Assembly (NCBI RefSeq): GCF_003052585.1
Contig: NZ_QASN01000014.1
Coordinates: forward strand, 1 to 64,000
From: Pseudomonas mangrovi
Lineage (GTDB): Bacteria; Pseudomonadota; Gammaproteobacteria; Pseudomonadales; Pseudomonadaceae
Direction: 5' to 3'
DNA length: 64,000 nt
The notes below the pieces were generated by a model that was given only the letters and a program-made list of their open reading frames with translations, had not been told where the DNA came from and ran no database searches. Both the position numbers and the translations under genes were made by a program. The stretch's first letter is position 1. Each line of letters opens with the position of its first letter. Below, in pieces: positions 1 to 7,510 of this stretch.

Positions 1-75
1 TAACGTTTGGTTAAGGGGCGGGCTTTAGCCCGTCCCAGTGAGCGAAGCGAACGATTTGAACCACTTGTTAGGCAG
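1..75 (-). other. attC site of cassette 10 (common family)
   Basis: On the minus strand it opens with CCTAACAAGTGG, holds the GGGACGGGCTAAAGCCCG hairpin, and ends in AACGTTA at the window edge. It is nearly identical to the attC sites near 623, 1838, 4475 and 34108. The extra unpaired C in its left arm sets the canonical orientation as minus. Confidence 0.88.
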
Positions 76-610
76 CGCCTAGATCGCGGCGAACTACCCC
101 AAAGTTGATGACTACGATCTTCTTTCCCATCTCGTCCCACTCCACGAACTTCTGGCACTTCTTGTAGTAGTGTTCATAGCCCATCAGGTCTCCGAATGCC
201 TCCTTGGGTGCCGATGCATCGGATGCACCGAACTCTTGGAGAAACTGTGCGTAGCTTTTGATGTAGCCGAATAGGCTAAGTGATGTCCCATAGAGGGCGA
301 AACTACGGACGCGCCCATTCTCGAACCCAAAGCTGACCTTCTCAGGAAAGTGCAGAACGCCGCTGTGTTCAGTGGCGTTCGCGATCACATCTGGAAGCGG
401 CAAATCTCGTCCGCTAGCGTCCTGATAGCTAGCACCTAACTCCCTCGACCAGGATGAACTCTTCACGATAGGCGCGAGTGAAACTTCGCAGACTTTGTCG
501 ATTGGAAAGCTTTTCGCATCGCATCCGTATGGAACGCCGCATAGGGATAACTCCTCGATTCGAAGATCCGATGATTTGAGGAATTGCAGGTTGTCGAAGA
601 TATCGGGCAT
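68..610 (-). CDS. Integron cassette protein of unknown function (about 180 aa)
   Basis: This is the gene of cassette 10 (4-628). I do not recognise the family. The product is a soluble, mixed alpha/beta-looking protein without signal peptide or membrane segment. The C-terminal third is rich in aromatic and charged residues (for example YEHYYKKCQKFVEWDEMGKK). I chose ATG at 610; a TTG at 619 in the same frame is possible but lies against the core site. The stop codon TAA overlaps the attC core, as is typical of cassette genes. Coding is supported by the cassette context rather than by similarity. Confidence 0.7.
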   Translation of the reverse strand: MPDIFDNLQFLKSSDLRIEELSLCGVPYGCDAKSFPIDKVCEVSLAPIVKSSSWSRELGASYQDASGRDLPLPDVIANATEHSGVLHFPEKVSFGFENGRVRSFALYGTSLSLFGYIKSYAQFLQEFGASDASAPKEAFGDLMGYEHYYKKCQKFVEWDEMGKKIVVINFGVVRRDLGAA

Positions 611-622
611 GGTGATCAAGCC

Positions 623-698
623 GCCTAACGTTTGGTTAAGGGGCGGGCTTTAGCCCGTCCCAGTGAGCGAAGCGAACGGTTTGAACCATTTGTTAGGC
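623..698 (-). other. attC site of cassette 9 (common family)
   Basis: Imperfect palindrome between core sites at 629 (GTTAGGC on minus) and 692. It is nearly identical to the site at 1-75, with the same GCCCG hairpin and GTTCGCTTCGCTC loop. Canonical orientation is minus. Confidence 0.88.
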
Positions 699-721
699 TT
701 TGGGTTTGCACGCTCTGCGGT

Positions 722-1111
722 CTATGGATTGTAGATAGGCGTTGGATTTTGCTTTGTTGCCAACTCGACGCCTTTACGTTCGATCAGAAATACTACGCCA
801 GGCCAATTTTTCCCTCTTGGTAGCGCATGGGCTGTCGCTAGCTCGCTTATTTTTATACCCAAGCCACTCAGATGGTTGGTCACTACTAGGCGGCGCCAAC
901 GGCACCGCTGAGAGAATTTATTTGTGAATTCTTTTTTACGCCCATGCCTTGGATGGCAATGATACTCAGCAATAAGTAGCCTCCCTAGATAAGCTTTCAT
1001 CTCTTGCAATGGCATACTTCGCCATTTTTCTCGAAGGATGGCTTCTGTTCTAGTGGCTTGCGACTGCTTTTTAATCCGCAGAGGCGAGGTTCTCATTGAT
1101 CTGTAGTACAT
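722..1111 (-). CDS. Small basic cassette protein, unknown function (129 aa)
   Basis: The only sizeable minus-strand frame in cassette 9 (629-1120). The product is rich in Arg and Lys with no motif I recognise. The ATG lies only about 9 bases after the cassette core and has no clear ribosome binding site; a second in-frame ATG five codons later is an alternative. Unlike its neighbours, its stop (TAG) lies about 25 bases before the attC core rather than within it. It could be a non-functional frame. Confidence 0.42.
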   Translation of the reverse strand: MYYRSMRTSPLRIKKQSQATRTEAILREKWRSMPLQEMKAYLGRLLIAEYHCHPRHGRKKEFTNKFSQRCRWRRLVVTNHLSGLGIKISELATAHALPRGKNWPGVVFLIERKGVELATKQNPTPIYNP

Positions 1112-1114
1112 GGT

Positions 1115-1190
1115 GCCTAACGATAAGCTAAGGGGCGGGCTTTAGCCCGTCCCAGTGAGCGGAGCGAACGATTTGAGCGACTTGTTATAC
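1115..1190 (-). other. attC site of cassette 8 (common family, diverged arms)
   Basis: Shares the central GGGACGGGCTAAAGCCCG segment with the common family, but the outer arms differ (minus: TATAACAAGTCGCTCAA to TTAGCTTATCGTTAG) and differ compensatorily, so the hairpin is kept. Confidence 0.85.
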
Positions 1191-1826
1191 GCTTTCACGA
1201 ATGAAGCCTGCCTCCGAAAAATAACGATCAAGATTATTCAAGTTGTCAAAACTCGAAGCGCAAAAATAGTTTAGCTCTTTCACTATATTTGATTCGAAAA
1301 CTGGTGTTGGTAGATAGCAAGCTCCATCATCTACGCTTACCAGAATAACTCTTTCGATTAAATTTCGGTCGTAGTAAATGTCGCACCAGTAACCTGTAGC
1401 TTTCGGATGCAGCCATTTGTTCGCCCATGGATCTACAAAATTATCAGTCTGGATACCGTCTTCGTCATACCGCATAAGCATTCGCAAACGAGGGTCTTCT
1501 TTGAGAAACCGCTCCGATGACCAGTTCTTTGAGACGCCGCTCCAATCAGAGCTTGGATTTGTCGTTACCATGAAATTAATGATTTCGTCATGTGACATGT
1601 CACGAACAGCTTTTCTGTTCGGATACAGGGCTTCGGCAGCATAGGGTAGGCCGAAAAAGATAGACGAGATTAAGCTCAAAGTGAATGCAATAGGCTCGGC
1701 ATCTTTACCCGACAGCCAAAACATAGCTGCAATGAGCGTAAGCACAAAAAATACAGCGCCAAAGATCCTGAGTGCATCGGTTCTACTTTTTATGAAGAGG
1801 GCAGGCCTCTTAAACTTCTCTTTCAT
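1185..1826 (-). CDS. Membrane-anchored cassette protein, unknown function (213 aa)
   Basis: Gene of cassette 8 (1121-1843), the longest cassette in the visible array. Two hydrophobic segments occupy roughly residues 20-38 and 46-64 (AVFFVLTLIAAMFWLSG and AFTLSLISSIFFGL), followed by a soluble domain of about 145 residues with many Trp and Asp residues. An N-terminal pair of helices with a cytoplasmic C-terminal domain is the likely topology. I do not recognise the soluble domain. The stop TAA overlaps the attC core GCGTATAAC. No signal peptide. Confidence 0.72.
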   Translation of the reverse strand: MKEKFKRPALFIKSRTDALRIFGAVFFVLTLIAAMFWLSGKDAEPIAFTLSLISSIFFGLPYAAEALYPNRKAVRDMSHDEIINFMVTTNPSSDWSGVSKNWSSERFLKEDPRLRMLMRYDEDGIQTDNFVDPWANKWLHPKATGYWCDIYYDRNLIERVILVSVDDGACYLPTPVFESNIVKELNYFCASSFDNLNNLDRYFSEAGFIRESV

Positions 1827-1837
1827 TTTTCGCCTGC

Positions 1838-1914
1838 GTATAACGTTTGGTTAAGGGGCCGGCTTTAGCCGGTCCCGAGTGAGCGAAGCGAACGACTTGA
1901 ACCATTTGTTAGGC
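1838..1914 (-). other. attC site of cassette 7 (common family)
   Basis: Near-identical to the sites at 1-75 and 4475-4552; differs by the GGCCGGCTTTAGCCGGTC stem variant shared with the 4475 site. Core sites at 1844 and 1908. Confidence 0.88.
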
Positions 1915-2184
1915 GCTAACACACCATACCTCCGTGCCGTTCGGCACCTCATGCTTTTGTAGCGACGGAAGTATGCAGCCCCAGCGTGGCTCTCGTGGAG
2001 CTGGCGTAAGGAACTGATGGGTTACTAGCATTTCCGCTTCGATCGTTGATCCATCAGGGCGGAGGAGGAAAACCTTGAGAGTGCCCGGCCCTTGGAGTCT
2101 GTCCACAAGAGGTGCGGGAACTATAACTAAGCCGCGACCAGATATCTGAAAAGACTCTTCAATGGTCATGATCAAGGACTGCAT
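1909..2184 (-). CDS. Cassette protein resembling an isolated EF-Tu domain II barrel (91 aa)
   Basis: Gene of cassette 7 (1844-2198). Near the N-terminus, FQISGRGLVI parallels the FSISGRGTVV signature that opens domain II of elongation factor Tu. A C-terminal stretch, ILPSLQKHEVPNGTEVW, parallels the RGIKREEVERGQV strand region of the same domain. The order and spacing suit a small beta-barrel. There is no GTPase domain. The start may be the first ATG or the ATG five codons later (MTIEESFQ). The domain assignment is by eye and needs a profile search. The stop lies in the attC core. A different cassette at 33267 resembles EF-Tu domain III. Confidence 0.6.
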   Translation of the reverse strand: MQSLIMTIEESFQISGRGLVIVPAPLVDRLQGPGTLKVFLLRPDGSTIEAEMLVTHQFLTPAPREPRWGCILPSLQKHEVPNGTEVWCVSA

Positions 2185-2192
2185 CTTTTAGC

Positions 2193-2280
2193 GCCTAACG
2201 ATTAAGCTCACTGGCAGGCAAATGCGCAGCGTTTGACTGTCCAGCGAACGAAGTGAGAGTAGTGCAGCGCATTGTTAGAG
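2193..2280 (-). other. attC site of cassette 6 (unusual, degenerate arms)
   Basis: About 88 bp between core sites GTTAGGC (2199) and GTTAGAG (2274, read on plus). The outer arms pair poorly; the paired parts I can see are internal (CTCACT with AGTGAG, ATGCGC with GCGCAT). It may be a hybrid or decayed site. Confidence 0.65.
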
Positions 2281-2571
2281 GGCCTTCTCTATGGCGCGGC
2301 GATTAATAAATTGATGCACAGAAACCCCCAGATTGATAGCTGCCAAAGCTAAGGCCGTGAAGCTAAGGGAGGGGTCGTAGAAAATAAAGCAACCTGCCAC
2401 AACAATAATTAAGCTAACAATTGTTACGTTGACTTGTTTGAGTAGCGACCCTTTCAGCCCAGTTGCGATGTACGTAATCGCGATCGGTAGGCAAAGGACA
2501 AAGAGATAAAACGCAGCGGACAAGATGACTTCCGTCGGCTCCGCAAATCCTGTTTCGACGTAGGAGTACAT
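2275..2571 (-). CDS. Small multi-pass membrane cassette protein, unknown function (98 aa)
   Basis: Gene of cassette 6 (2199-2587). The 98-residue product is mostly hydrophobic, with three likely membrane helices (around residues 15-35, 45-65 and 68-88) and a basic C-terminus (INRRAIEKAL) that should lie in the cytoplasm. I do not recognise a family. Stop overlaps the attC core. Small membrane proteins of unknown role are common among cassette genes. Confidence 0.68.
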   Translation of the reverse strand: MYSYVETGFAEPTEVILSAAFYLFVLCLPIAITYIATGLKGSLLKQVNVTIVSLIIVVAGCFIFYDPSLSFTALALAAINLGVSVHQFINRRAIEKAL

Positions 2572-2581
2572 TTTGGTCTGC

Positions 2582-2697
2582 CTCTAACGCCTTGCTCATT
2601 TGCGCAGTGGTTGTAGTGGATTTTTGTGCAACAATGAGCGAAGCGAATGCACAAAAAGGAGCGTAGGCCGCTGCGTCAAATGGAGCAATTTGTTAGG
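2582..2697 (-). other. attC site of cassette 5 (long type, about 116 bp)
   Basis: Minus-strand arms AACAAATTGCTCCATTTG and CAAATGAGCAAGGCGTT pair with one extra C on the left, giving canonical minus orientation. The centre holds a second long inverted repeat around GTGCATTCGCTTCGCTC. Confidence 0.85.
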
Positions 2698-3079
2698 CTT
2701 TGCGAAGTACATAATTTGACTTATTCACGCCGCCTAAAGCCAATGAAAAAGTAAGCTTTTTCCCCTCAAAACGAAAATTAATAGATAAATTATTGTCGAC
2801 TTCTTGAAAGCATATTTCCAGAATCGTACTTGTTTCTTCTAGAGCATGCGGCCAACTGAATGTAATTATATTTGGAAGTCCCATGCTTGCGTGCAATTCT
2901 AGATTTTTACCTGCGACACCAATTACACCGTACAATTGACTTCGACTAGGCCCACCTTTAGTGAGGAGCAAATAGTCATATCCATTTCTTCTGAGCTCAA
3001 GCTCAAATACACCGTCATCAGACTTATATATTCCAGCAAGAGTACTTAATTTTTCTAACACAGGGTATCTGGTGATCAT
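2693..3079 (-). CDS. Cassette protein of unknown function, beta-rich (128 aa)
   Basis: Gene of cassette 5 (2588-3089). The product alternates short hydrophobic and polar stretches typical of a beta-sandwich or lipocalin-like fold (for example GVFELELRRNG, KLTFSLALGG). No signal peptide, membrane segment or conserved motif is recognised. Base composition is far more AT-rich than the chromosome. Stop TAA overlaps the attC core AGCCTAAC. Confidence 0.68.
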   Translation of the reverse strand: MITRYPVLEKLSTLAGIYKSDDGVFELELRRNGYDYLLLTKGGPSRSQLYGVIGVAGKNLELHASMGLPNIITFSWPHALEETSTILEICFQEVDNNLSINFRFEGKKLTFSLALGGVNKSNYVLRKA

Positions 3080-3083
3080 TTTA

Positions 3084-3198
3084 GCCTAACGCCGCGATAA
3101 ACGGTGGTTTTTAAGTTGCACTTTTGCCATAAAATGGAGCGAAGCGGAATGGCAAAAATGCAACTTAAAAACCATCCGTTTAATTGCCTTGTTATAAG
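3084..3198 (-). other. attC site of cassette 4 (long, nearly perfect hairpin)
   Basis: The arms GGTTTTTAAGTTGCA and TGCAACTTAAAAACC, followed by TTTTGCCAT / ATGGCAAAA, form an almost uninterrupted stem of over 30 bp around a GGAGCGAAGCGGA loop. Outer boxes AACAAGGC and GGCGTTAG set canonical orientation minus. Confidence 0.87.
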
Positions 3199-3605
3199 CT
3201 ATAGCGCACAACTGCATGACCAAAACCACCTTTTGAGTCAAAACCCGCCCAGATTTCACCCCATGAATATTTTCCGGTTTTGTAACCAATATTCATAAGC
3301 CATTTCTCAGTATCTTTTGCGCGTAATTTTTCTTTTTCTTCGCTGAAGTCGTTCCAGTTGCTGCCGTATAATTCAGGGTTAACTATTGCCACATTGACAC
3401 TTTGCAGTTTTGAGCAAAAGAAACAGAGGCTAAAAATTATTCTCTGCCCACTAATTTCAACAGGTGGTAATGAATACCAAATATACCCATTATTCATATC
3501 TCTTTTGTCTGTATCGGGAAGTTCGGCAACCTCTGTTTCCGATAACTCTGAACAAATGATAAGTCCGCTCTTTAATTCAAGCCTAAAATTTTTCACGTTG
3601 TTCAC
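3192..3605 (-). CDS. Cassette protein of unknown function (137 aa)
   Basis: Gene of cassette 4 (3090-3616). Starts with GTG eight bases after an AAGGAAA stretch, right after the cassette core GTTATAAGG. The product is soluble, contains several Trp and Tyr residues (NNGYIWYSLPPVEIS, YSWGEIWAGFDSKGG) and no motif I recognise. Stop TAA overlaps the attC core CTTATAAC. Confidence 0.66.
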   Translation of the reverse strand: MNNVKNFRLELKSGLIICSELSETEVAELPDTDKRDMNNGYIWYSLPPVEISGQRIIFSLCFFCSKLQSVNVAIVNPELYGSNWNDFSEEKEKLRAKDTEKWLMNIGYKTGKYSWGEIWAGFDSKGGFGHAVVRYSL

Positions 3606-3608
3606 TTT

Positions 3609-3630
3609 CCTTATAACATTTGTTTAGCGG
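3609..3630. other. Collapsed attC scar at one edge of the inverted cassette
   Basis: On the minus strand the sequence reads CGCTAAACAAAT followed at once by GTTATAAGG. This looks like the first twelve bases of a common-family attC (CTAACAAATGG) fused to the final core, with the roughly 60-bp hairpin centre missing. It marks the junction between cassette 4 and the inverted cassette at 3624-4017. Confidence 0.6.
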
Positions 3631-3639
3631 TAATTAGAA

Positions 3640-3945
3640 ATGAGCGACCTGAGCCAAGATACTACATCGCTAGTGCATGCCTTATATCAATCCAGAGAGG
3701 CTGTGGAGATCTGTCATGTGCTCGAAAACGAATGTGGCACAGAGGCGCTTTCATGCGAGGGGTGGACGCCCGTGCAAATGGAGCGCGTAAGGTACGCTGT
3801 GTTAAGGCTCGCAACAGAAAACAGTATGAGTCTGGACTCAGCTATTGATCTCGCCAAAAAGGACTGGAGAGATCTTTTGATTGCAGCTGGATTTGGAAAT
3901 GAACTTAATGCTCATAAAGAGTGGGAACGTCGAAAAATCCGCTAA
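3640..3945 (+). CDS. Inverted cassette gene, unknown helical protein (101 aa)
   Basis: The only visible cassette gene in the main array on the plus strand. The 101-residue product is predicted mostly helical and acidic at the N-terminus (MSDLSQDTTSLVHALYQSRE), with a charged C-terminus ending in EWERRKIR. I do not recognise a family. Its stop TAA overlaps the core CCGCTAAC of an attC that is also in plus orientation (3938-4023), and the bases TTAGCGG before the gene (3624) complement that core, so gene plus attC form one cassette lying backwards in the array. Transcription would run against the neighbours unless it has its own promoter. Confidence 0.7.
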   Translation: MSDLSQDTTSLVHALYQSREAVEICHVLENECGTEALSCEGWTPVQMERVRYAVLRLATENSMSLDSAIDLAKKDWRDLLIAAGFGNELNAHKEWERRKIR

Positions 3946-4023
3946 CAATGCCAAGCACGGCGACGGCTTTTCCGTTGCGGCTTCGCCTTCACTACAAAGC
4001 CGCGCGTGTTGGCGGCGTTAGAG
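3938..4023 (+). other. attC site in inverted (plus) orientation
   Basis: Reads AACAATGCCAAGCACGG to CGTGTTGGCGGCGTT on the plus strand, with the extra unpaired G in the left arm. The same attC type follows plus-strand genes at 33604 and 34618, confirming plus as the canonical direction. The minus-strand gene at 4018-4446 ends on its far edge, so two convergent genes share one attC. Confidence 0.8.
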
Positions 4024-4446
4024 GCTTTTGTTAAAACTGGGGAAATCATTAACTTTTTCTTCGATAAAATGCACATTGAATACCTTCATCTTAGTAAGCG
4101 TTTTCATTTCTTCGTCGGTTGCCGGACCTTGACATTCATCGCCGAACCACACCTCACCGCCCACTATTCTTTTACTCGCGGCAGCTTCCGAGCTTGACAG
4201 CGTCTCAACTCCTAGCCTTGCCCACCTACCTTTTTTAACTGGCATTGTGCCTGTGTATAGCAGCTGATAATCATCACTCCCCAACACATTCACGTATTCA
4301 GAGGTTTCTCTGAGCTTGTACTTGTAAAGCTTAAAAAGCGCAACCTGCTTGAAGTAATCAGACACGAACAAAATTTTTGCTACAGCAAAGACACTGTCGA
4401 ACGGTATAGAAACAATCGAACCTACAGCCACGTCTTTTTTACTCAT
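4018..4446 (-). CDS. Cassette protein, possible Imm26-like immunity fold (142 aa)
   Basis: Gene lying next to cassette 1; its cassette starts at 4480. The pattern GSIVSIPFDSVFAVAKILF near the start and KKGRWARLG in the middle resembles the Imm26 immunity-protein family, in which a small barrel opens the protein and a Gly-x-Trp motif follows. This is a weak by-eye match. The C-terminal third is charged, with no membrane segment. Its stop TAA lies in CCTCTAAC, which is the far core of the inverted neighbour's attC; it has no attC of its own. Confidence 0.6.
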   Translation of the reverse strand: MSKKDVAVGSIVSIPFDSVFAVAKILFVSDYFKQVALFKLYKYKLRETSEYVNVLGSDDYQLLYTGTMPVKKGRWARLGVETLSSSEAAASKRIVGGEVWFGDECQGPATDEEMKTLTKMKVFNVHFIEEKVNDFPSFNKSL

Positions 4447-4474
4447 GGACTTTGCTCCGAGCCACGATTTTACC

Positions 4475-4552
4475 CTCTAACGTTTGGTTAAGGGGCCGGC
4501 TTTAGCCGGTCCCGAGTGAGCGAAGCGAGCGACTTGAACCAATTGTTAAAAG
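4475..4552 (-). other. attC site of cassette 1 (common family)
   Basis: Near-identical to the site at 1838-1914. Its opening core TCTTTTAAC exactly complements the cassette start GTTAAAAGA at 4849-4857, proving that 4481-4856 is one intact cassette. Confidence 0.9.
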
Positions 4553-4553
4553 A

Positions 4554-4835
4554 CTACTGTATGAAACCAATCTTTTGGTGGTCAAGGTTTTTGCCGTAAG
4601 CAATGAATTTGACGAAGTGACTTGGTATGTGGATGGTCATTTCTGAACCAATACGATTATTGACCTGTTCTGGAGTTATTGTCAGCGCGACAAAGCCTGG
4701 AAGGTGAGTTAGCTGTTTGCAGTAAATATATTTACCCACGCTGCCATCGTGCAGATAGCTTTCAATTGCTTTCCCAAGCTCTTCTATGGCCTGAGGAAAT
4801 AGCAATACTCCATATTTGTCGTCGTTATTGTTCAC
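4554..4835 (-). CDS. First cassette protein, unknown function (93 aa)
   Basis: Gene of cassette 1 (4481-4856), the one next to attI and so probably the most recently inserted and the best expressed. Starts with GTG four bases after a strong GGAGG. The product is a small soluble protein with no motif I recognise (for example PQAIEELGKAIESYLHDG, a likely helix, then beta-rich sequence). Stop TAG lies just inside the attC core. Confidence 0.68.
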   Translation of the reverse strand: MNNNDDKYGVLLFPQAIEELGKAIESYLHDGSVGKYIYCKQLTHLPGFVALTITPEQVNNRIGSEMTIHIPSHFVKFIAYGKNLDHQKIGFIQ

Positions 4836-4849
4836 GGAGCCTCCATAGT

Positions 4850-4910
4850 CTTTTAACTATTAGTAGACACCAAATGGTGTGTTTAAACGCACCATTTGGT
4901 GGGTAACGTT
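4850..4910 (-). other. attI region with a 34-bp near-perfect palindrome
   Basis: The recombination point is GTTAAAAG on minus (4850-4857), where cassette 1 begins. Directly beside it, 4868-4901 is a palindrome: CACCAAATGGTG, a ten-base spacer centred on GTTTAAAC, then CACCATTTGGTG. It could hold integrase-binding sites or an operator for the intI or cassette promoter. No LexA box (CTGT-N8-ACAG) is seen up to the intI start. Confidence 0.6.
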
Positions 4911-4986
4911 CCTTGTCACTTCCGGCTCTCGCTGTCTACGCTGAGGCGTGCGCCAGGGTCGGCGCGGGATCAGGGAGTTATACGCC

Positions 4987-5952
4987 ATGGATGGCAAGCC
5001 TAGGCTGCTCGATCAGCTGCGCGAGCAGATTCGCGTTCGACATTATTCGATTCGCACCGAAGACGTCTATGTGAAGTGGGTGCGGGACTATGTTCGGTTT
5101 CACGGTTTGCGACACCCCGCGGAGATGGGGGCGGCGGAGGTTGAGCAGTTTCTATCTCATCTGGCTGTGCGCCGGCAGGTGTCTGCTTCCACGCAGAACC
5201 AGGCGCTGTCGGCGCTGCTGTTTCTCTACAAGCATGTTCTGCACATCGAGCTGCCCTGGCTCGACGATGTGGTACGGGCCAAGCGGCCTGAACGTCTGCC
5301 GGTGGTGCTGACGCGGGAGGAGACACAGCGGCTGCTGGCGTTGCTGGAGGGCGAGGTGGCGCTGGTGGCCGGGCTGCTGTATGGCGCCGGGTTGCGCCTG
5401 ATGGAGGCCGTGCGGCTGCGGGTGAAGGATGTGGATTTCGCCCGGCGGGAGATTCTGGTGCGCGACGGCAAGGGCATGAAGGATCGCGTCACGCTGCTGC
5501 CGCAGGCGGTGGTGGCGCCGCTGCAGTTGCATCTGGAGCAGGTCGCCGCGCTGCATCGCAGTGACTTGTCGGCTGGCTTTGGTGAGGTCTATCTGCCGTT
5601 CGCGCTGGCGCGCAAGTATCCCAGGGCGGCGGCGGAGTGGGGCTGGCAGTATGTGTTTCCGGCGGCGCGGCTGTCGGTCGATCCGCGCTCTGCTGTGCGC
5701 CGCCGGCATCACCTGGACGAGAAGAAAGTGCAGCGCGCCTTCAAGCTTGCGGTGCGCCAGGCGGGGCTGATCAAGCCGGTGACCCCGCATACGCTGCGGC
5801 ACTGCTTCGCCACTCATCTGTTGGAAAGTGGCCAGGACATCCGCACGGTGCAGGAGCTGCTCGGGCATGCGGATGTGAAGACCACGATGATCTACACCCA
5901 TGTGCTCAATCGCGGTGGTCTGGGGGTGCTGAGTCCGCTTGACCGGATTTAG
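4987..5952 (+). CDS. intI: Integron integrase IntI (tyrosine recombinase, 321 aa)
   Basis: Catalyses attI x attC and attC x attC recombination on folded single-stranded attC sites. The tyrosine-recombinase catalytic set is intact: Arg137 (GAGLRLME), His268 and Arg271 (HTLRH), His294 (LLGHAD) and Tyr303 (MIYTHV). The extra patch that separates IntI from XerC/XerD is present around residues 199-224 ([19 protein letters not shown]). Length is close to IntI1 (337 aa). I chose ATG 4987, preceded by GGGAG; a longer frame from 4948 adds 13 residues without a better site. The gene is divergent from the cassette array, as expected, and the intact active site suggests the array can still move. Confidence 0.95.
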   Translation: MDGKPRLLDQLREQIRVRHYSIRTEDVYVKWVRDYVRFHGLRHPAEMGAAEVEQFLSHLAVRRQVSASTQNQALSALLFLYKHVLHIELPWLDDVVRAKRPERLPVVLTREETQRLLALLEGEVALVAGLLYGAGLRLMEAVRLRVKDVDFARREILVRDGKGMKDRVTLLPQAVVAPLQLHLEQVAALHRSDLSAGFGEVYLPFALARKYPRAAAEWGWQYVFPAARLSVDPRSAVRRRHHLDEKKVQRAFKLAVRQAGLIKPVTPHTLRHCFATHLLESGQDIRTVQELLGHADVKTTMIYTHVLNRGGLGVLSPLDRI

Positions 5953-5995
5953 GCGTGCGGTGGCATCTTGCTCGACAGTTGGAGGGTGCGGGAGC

Positions 5996-6027
5996 GGCGC
6001 AATGCGCTGCGCTTATTGCGCCCTACG
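5996..6027. repeat. REP-like palindrome GGCGCAAT...ATTGCGCC-CTAC
   Basis: Thirty-two-base palindrome ending in CCCTACG (GTAG on the other strand). Copies of the same element lie at 6138, 9155, 34802, 35996 and 53794, all in the same orientation. A second palindrome of GTAGGGCGGGTTA...TAACCCGCC type follows at 6051-6084. Confidence 0.8.
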
Positions 6028-6050
6028 AAGTGGGGGGCGTTCGGCAAGCT

Positions 6051-6084
6051 GTAGGGCGGGTTAGGCCGCAGGGCGTAACCCGCC
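6051..6084. repeat. REP-like palindrome GTAGGGCGGGTTA...TAACCCGCC
   Basis: Hairpin with a GTAG tetranucleotide at its 5-prime edge, the signature of REP elements handled by RAYT transposases. Lies between intI and rimO. Confidence 0.7.
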
Positions 6085-6137
6085 GCAGCGTCACCATCAG
6101 TGCCCGCACAAGGGCAGCGGAAGATGTGCCAGGCATG

Positions 6138-6170
6138 GCGCAATGCGCTTTCGCTTATGGCGCCCGACGA
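6138..6170. repeat. REP-like palindrome, degenerate copy
   Basis: Copy of the GGCGCAATGCGC...GGCGCC element with several changes (ending CCCGACG rather than CCCTACG). Sits between the convergent intI and rimO genes. Confidence 0.65.
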
Positions 6171-6190
6171 GAGTAGGGCGCTCCTGTCGG

Positions 6191-7510
6191 TCAGATGCGT
6201 TCGGCCCAGAGGTCGTACTCGTCGGCGTCGATGACGCGGACGCGGATCTTGTCGCCCGGCTGCAGGTTGGTGTCGGCGATGAACACGTTGCCGTCGATCT
6301 CCGGGGCGTCGGCGGCGGAGCGGGCGACGGCGCCTTCGTCGTCGACCTCATCGACCAGCACTTCGATCTCGCTGCCGATCTTGCGCGCCAGGCGCGCGGT
6401 GGAGATGGCCTGCTGGTGGGCCATGAAGCGCTCCCAGCGTTCCTGCTTGATCTCGTCCGGGACCGGATCGGCCAGCTCGTTGGCCGGGGCGCCTTCCACC
6501 GGGCTGTACTGGAAGCAGCCGACGCGGTCGAGCTGGGCTTCGCTCAGCCAGTCGAGCAGGTACTGGAAGTCTTCTTCGGTTTCGCCGGGGAAGCCGACGA
6601 TGAAGGTCGAACGGATGGTCAGTTCCGGGCAGATCTCGCGCCACTGCTTGATCCGCGCCAGGGTCTTGTCCTCGAAGGCCGGGCGCTTCATCGCCTTGAG
6701 CACTTTCGGGCTGGCGTGCTGGAAGGGAATGTCCAGGTACGGCAGCAGCTTGCCCGCGGCCATCAGCGGGATCACGTCGTCGACGTTGGGGTAGGGGTAG
6801 ACGTAATGCAGGCGCACCCAGACGTCCATCGACGACAACGCCTCGCACAGCTCTTTCATCCGTGTCTTGACCGGCTGGCCATCCCAGAAGTCGGTCTTGT
6901 ACTTGAGGTCGACGCCGTAGGCGCTGGTGTCCTGGCTGATCACCAGGATCTCCTTGACCCCGGCCTTGACCAGGCGCTGGGCCTCGGAGAGCACATCGCC
7001 CACCGGCCGGCTGACCAGCTTACCGCGCATCGAGGGGATGATGCAGAAGCTGCAGCTGTGGTTGCAGCCTTCGGAAATCTTCAGGTAGGCGTAGTGGCGT
7101 GGGGTGAGCTTGATGCCCTGCGGCGGCACCAGGTCGACGAAGGGGTCGTGCTCGGTGCTCGGCGGCACCACCTCGTGCACGGCGTTGACCACCTGCTCGT
7201 ACTGCTGCGGGCCGGTGACGGCCAGCACGCTGGGGTGCACGTCGCGGATGCTGCCTTCGTTGACGCCCATGCAGCCGGTGACGATGACCTTGCCGTTCTC
7301 GGCAAGGGCTTCGCCGATCACTTCCAGCGACTCGGCCTTGGCGCTGTCGATGAAGCCGCAGGTGTTGACCACCACCACGTCGGCGTCCTCGTAGGTCGGG
7401 ACGATCTGGTAGCCCTCCATGCGCAGCTGGGTGAGGATGCGCTCGGAGTCGACGGTGGCCTTCGGGCAACCGAGGGAGACGAATCCGACTTTCGGGGCGG
7501 CGGTGGACAT
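6191..7510 (-). CDS. rimO: Ribosomal protein S12 methylthiotransferase RimO (439 aa)
   Basis: Radical-SAM enzyme that adds a methylthio group to an aspartate of ribosomal protein S12. The N-terminal UPF0004 domain carries three cluster cysteines (Cys15, Cys51, Cys80). The radical-SAM triad is Cys149, Cys153 and Cys156 ([17 protein letters not shown]). A TRAM domain closes the protein (about 370-439). Length is normal for the family. Start [10 protein letters not shown]. Conserved backbone gene; from memory PA0916 is the P. aeruginosa equivalent, also near a cytochrome b561 gene and dinB. Confidence 0.97.
   Translation of the reverse strand: MSTAAPKVGFVSLGCPKATVDSERILTQLRMEGYQIVPTYEDADVVVVNTCGFIDSAKAESLEVIGEALAENGKVIVTGCMGVNEGSIRDVHPSVLAVTGPQQYEQVVNAVHEVVPPSTEHDPFVDLVPPQGIKLTPRHYAYLKISEGCNHSCSFCIIPSMRGKLVSRPVGDVLSEAQRLVKAGVKEILVISQDTSAYGVDLKYKTDFWDGQPVKTRMKELCEALSSMDVWVRLHYVYPYPNVDDVIPLMAAGKLLPYLDIPFQHASPKVLKAMKRPAFEDKTLARIKQWREICPELTIRSTFIVGFPGETEEDFQYLLDWLSEAQLDRVGCFQYSPVEGAPANELADPVPDEIKQERWERFMAHQQAISTARLARKIGSEIEVLVDEVDDEGAVARSAADAPEIDGNVFIADTNLQPGDKIRVRVIDADEYDLWAERI

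Larger units (their letters stand above)
1..5952. mobile_element. Chromosomal integron: integrase plus at least ten gene cassettes, truncated by the window edge
   Basis: An integron integrase gene (4987-5952, plus strand) is preceded by an attI region and by a row of short AT-rich genes, each followed by an attC-like imperfect palindrome. On the minus strand, reading away from intI, cassette boundaries fall after the G of GTTRRR core sites at 4857, 4481, 3617, 3090, 2588, 2199, 1844, 1121, 629 and 4. In each cassette the first bases after the core are the reverse complement of the core at the start of its attC, as expected for a cassette that was once a circle. Five of the attC sites belong to one closely similar family of about 76 bp; the others are unrelated, so cassettes came from several sources. 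The divergent integrase-array arrangement is canonical. The array continues beyond position 1. Confidence 0.93.

Noticed and set aside
4911..4986. LexA-controlled intI promoter
   Set aside because: No CTGT-N8-ACAG site or close variant is visible between attI and the intI start.
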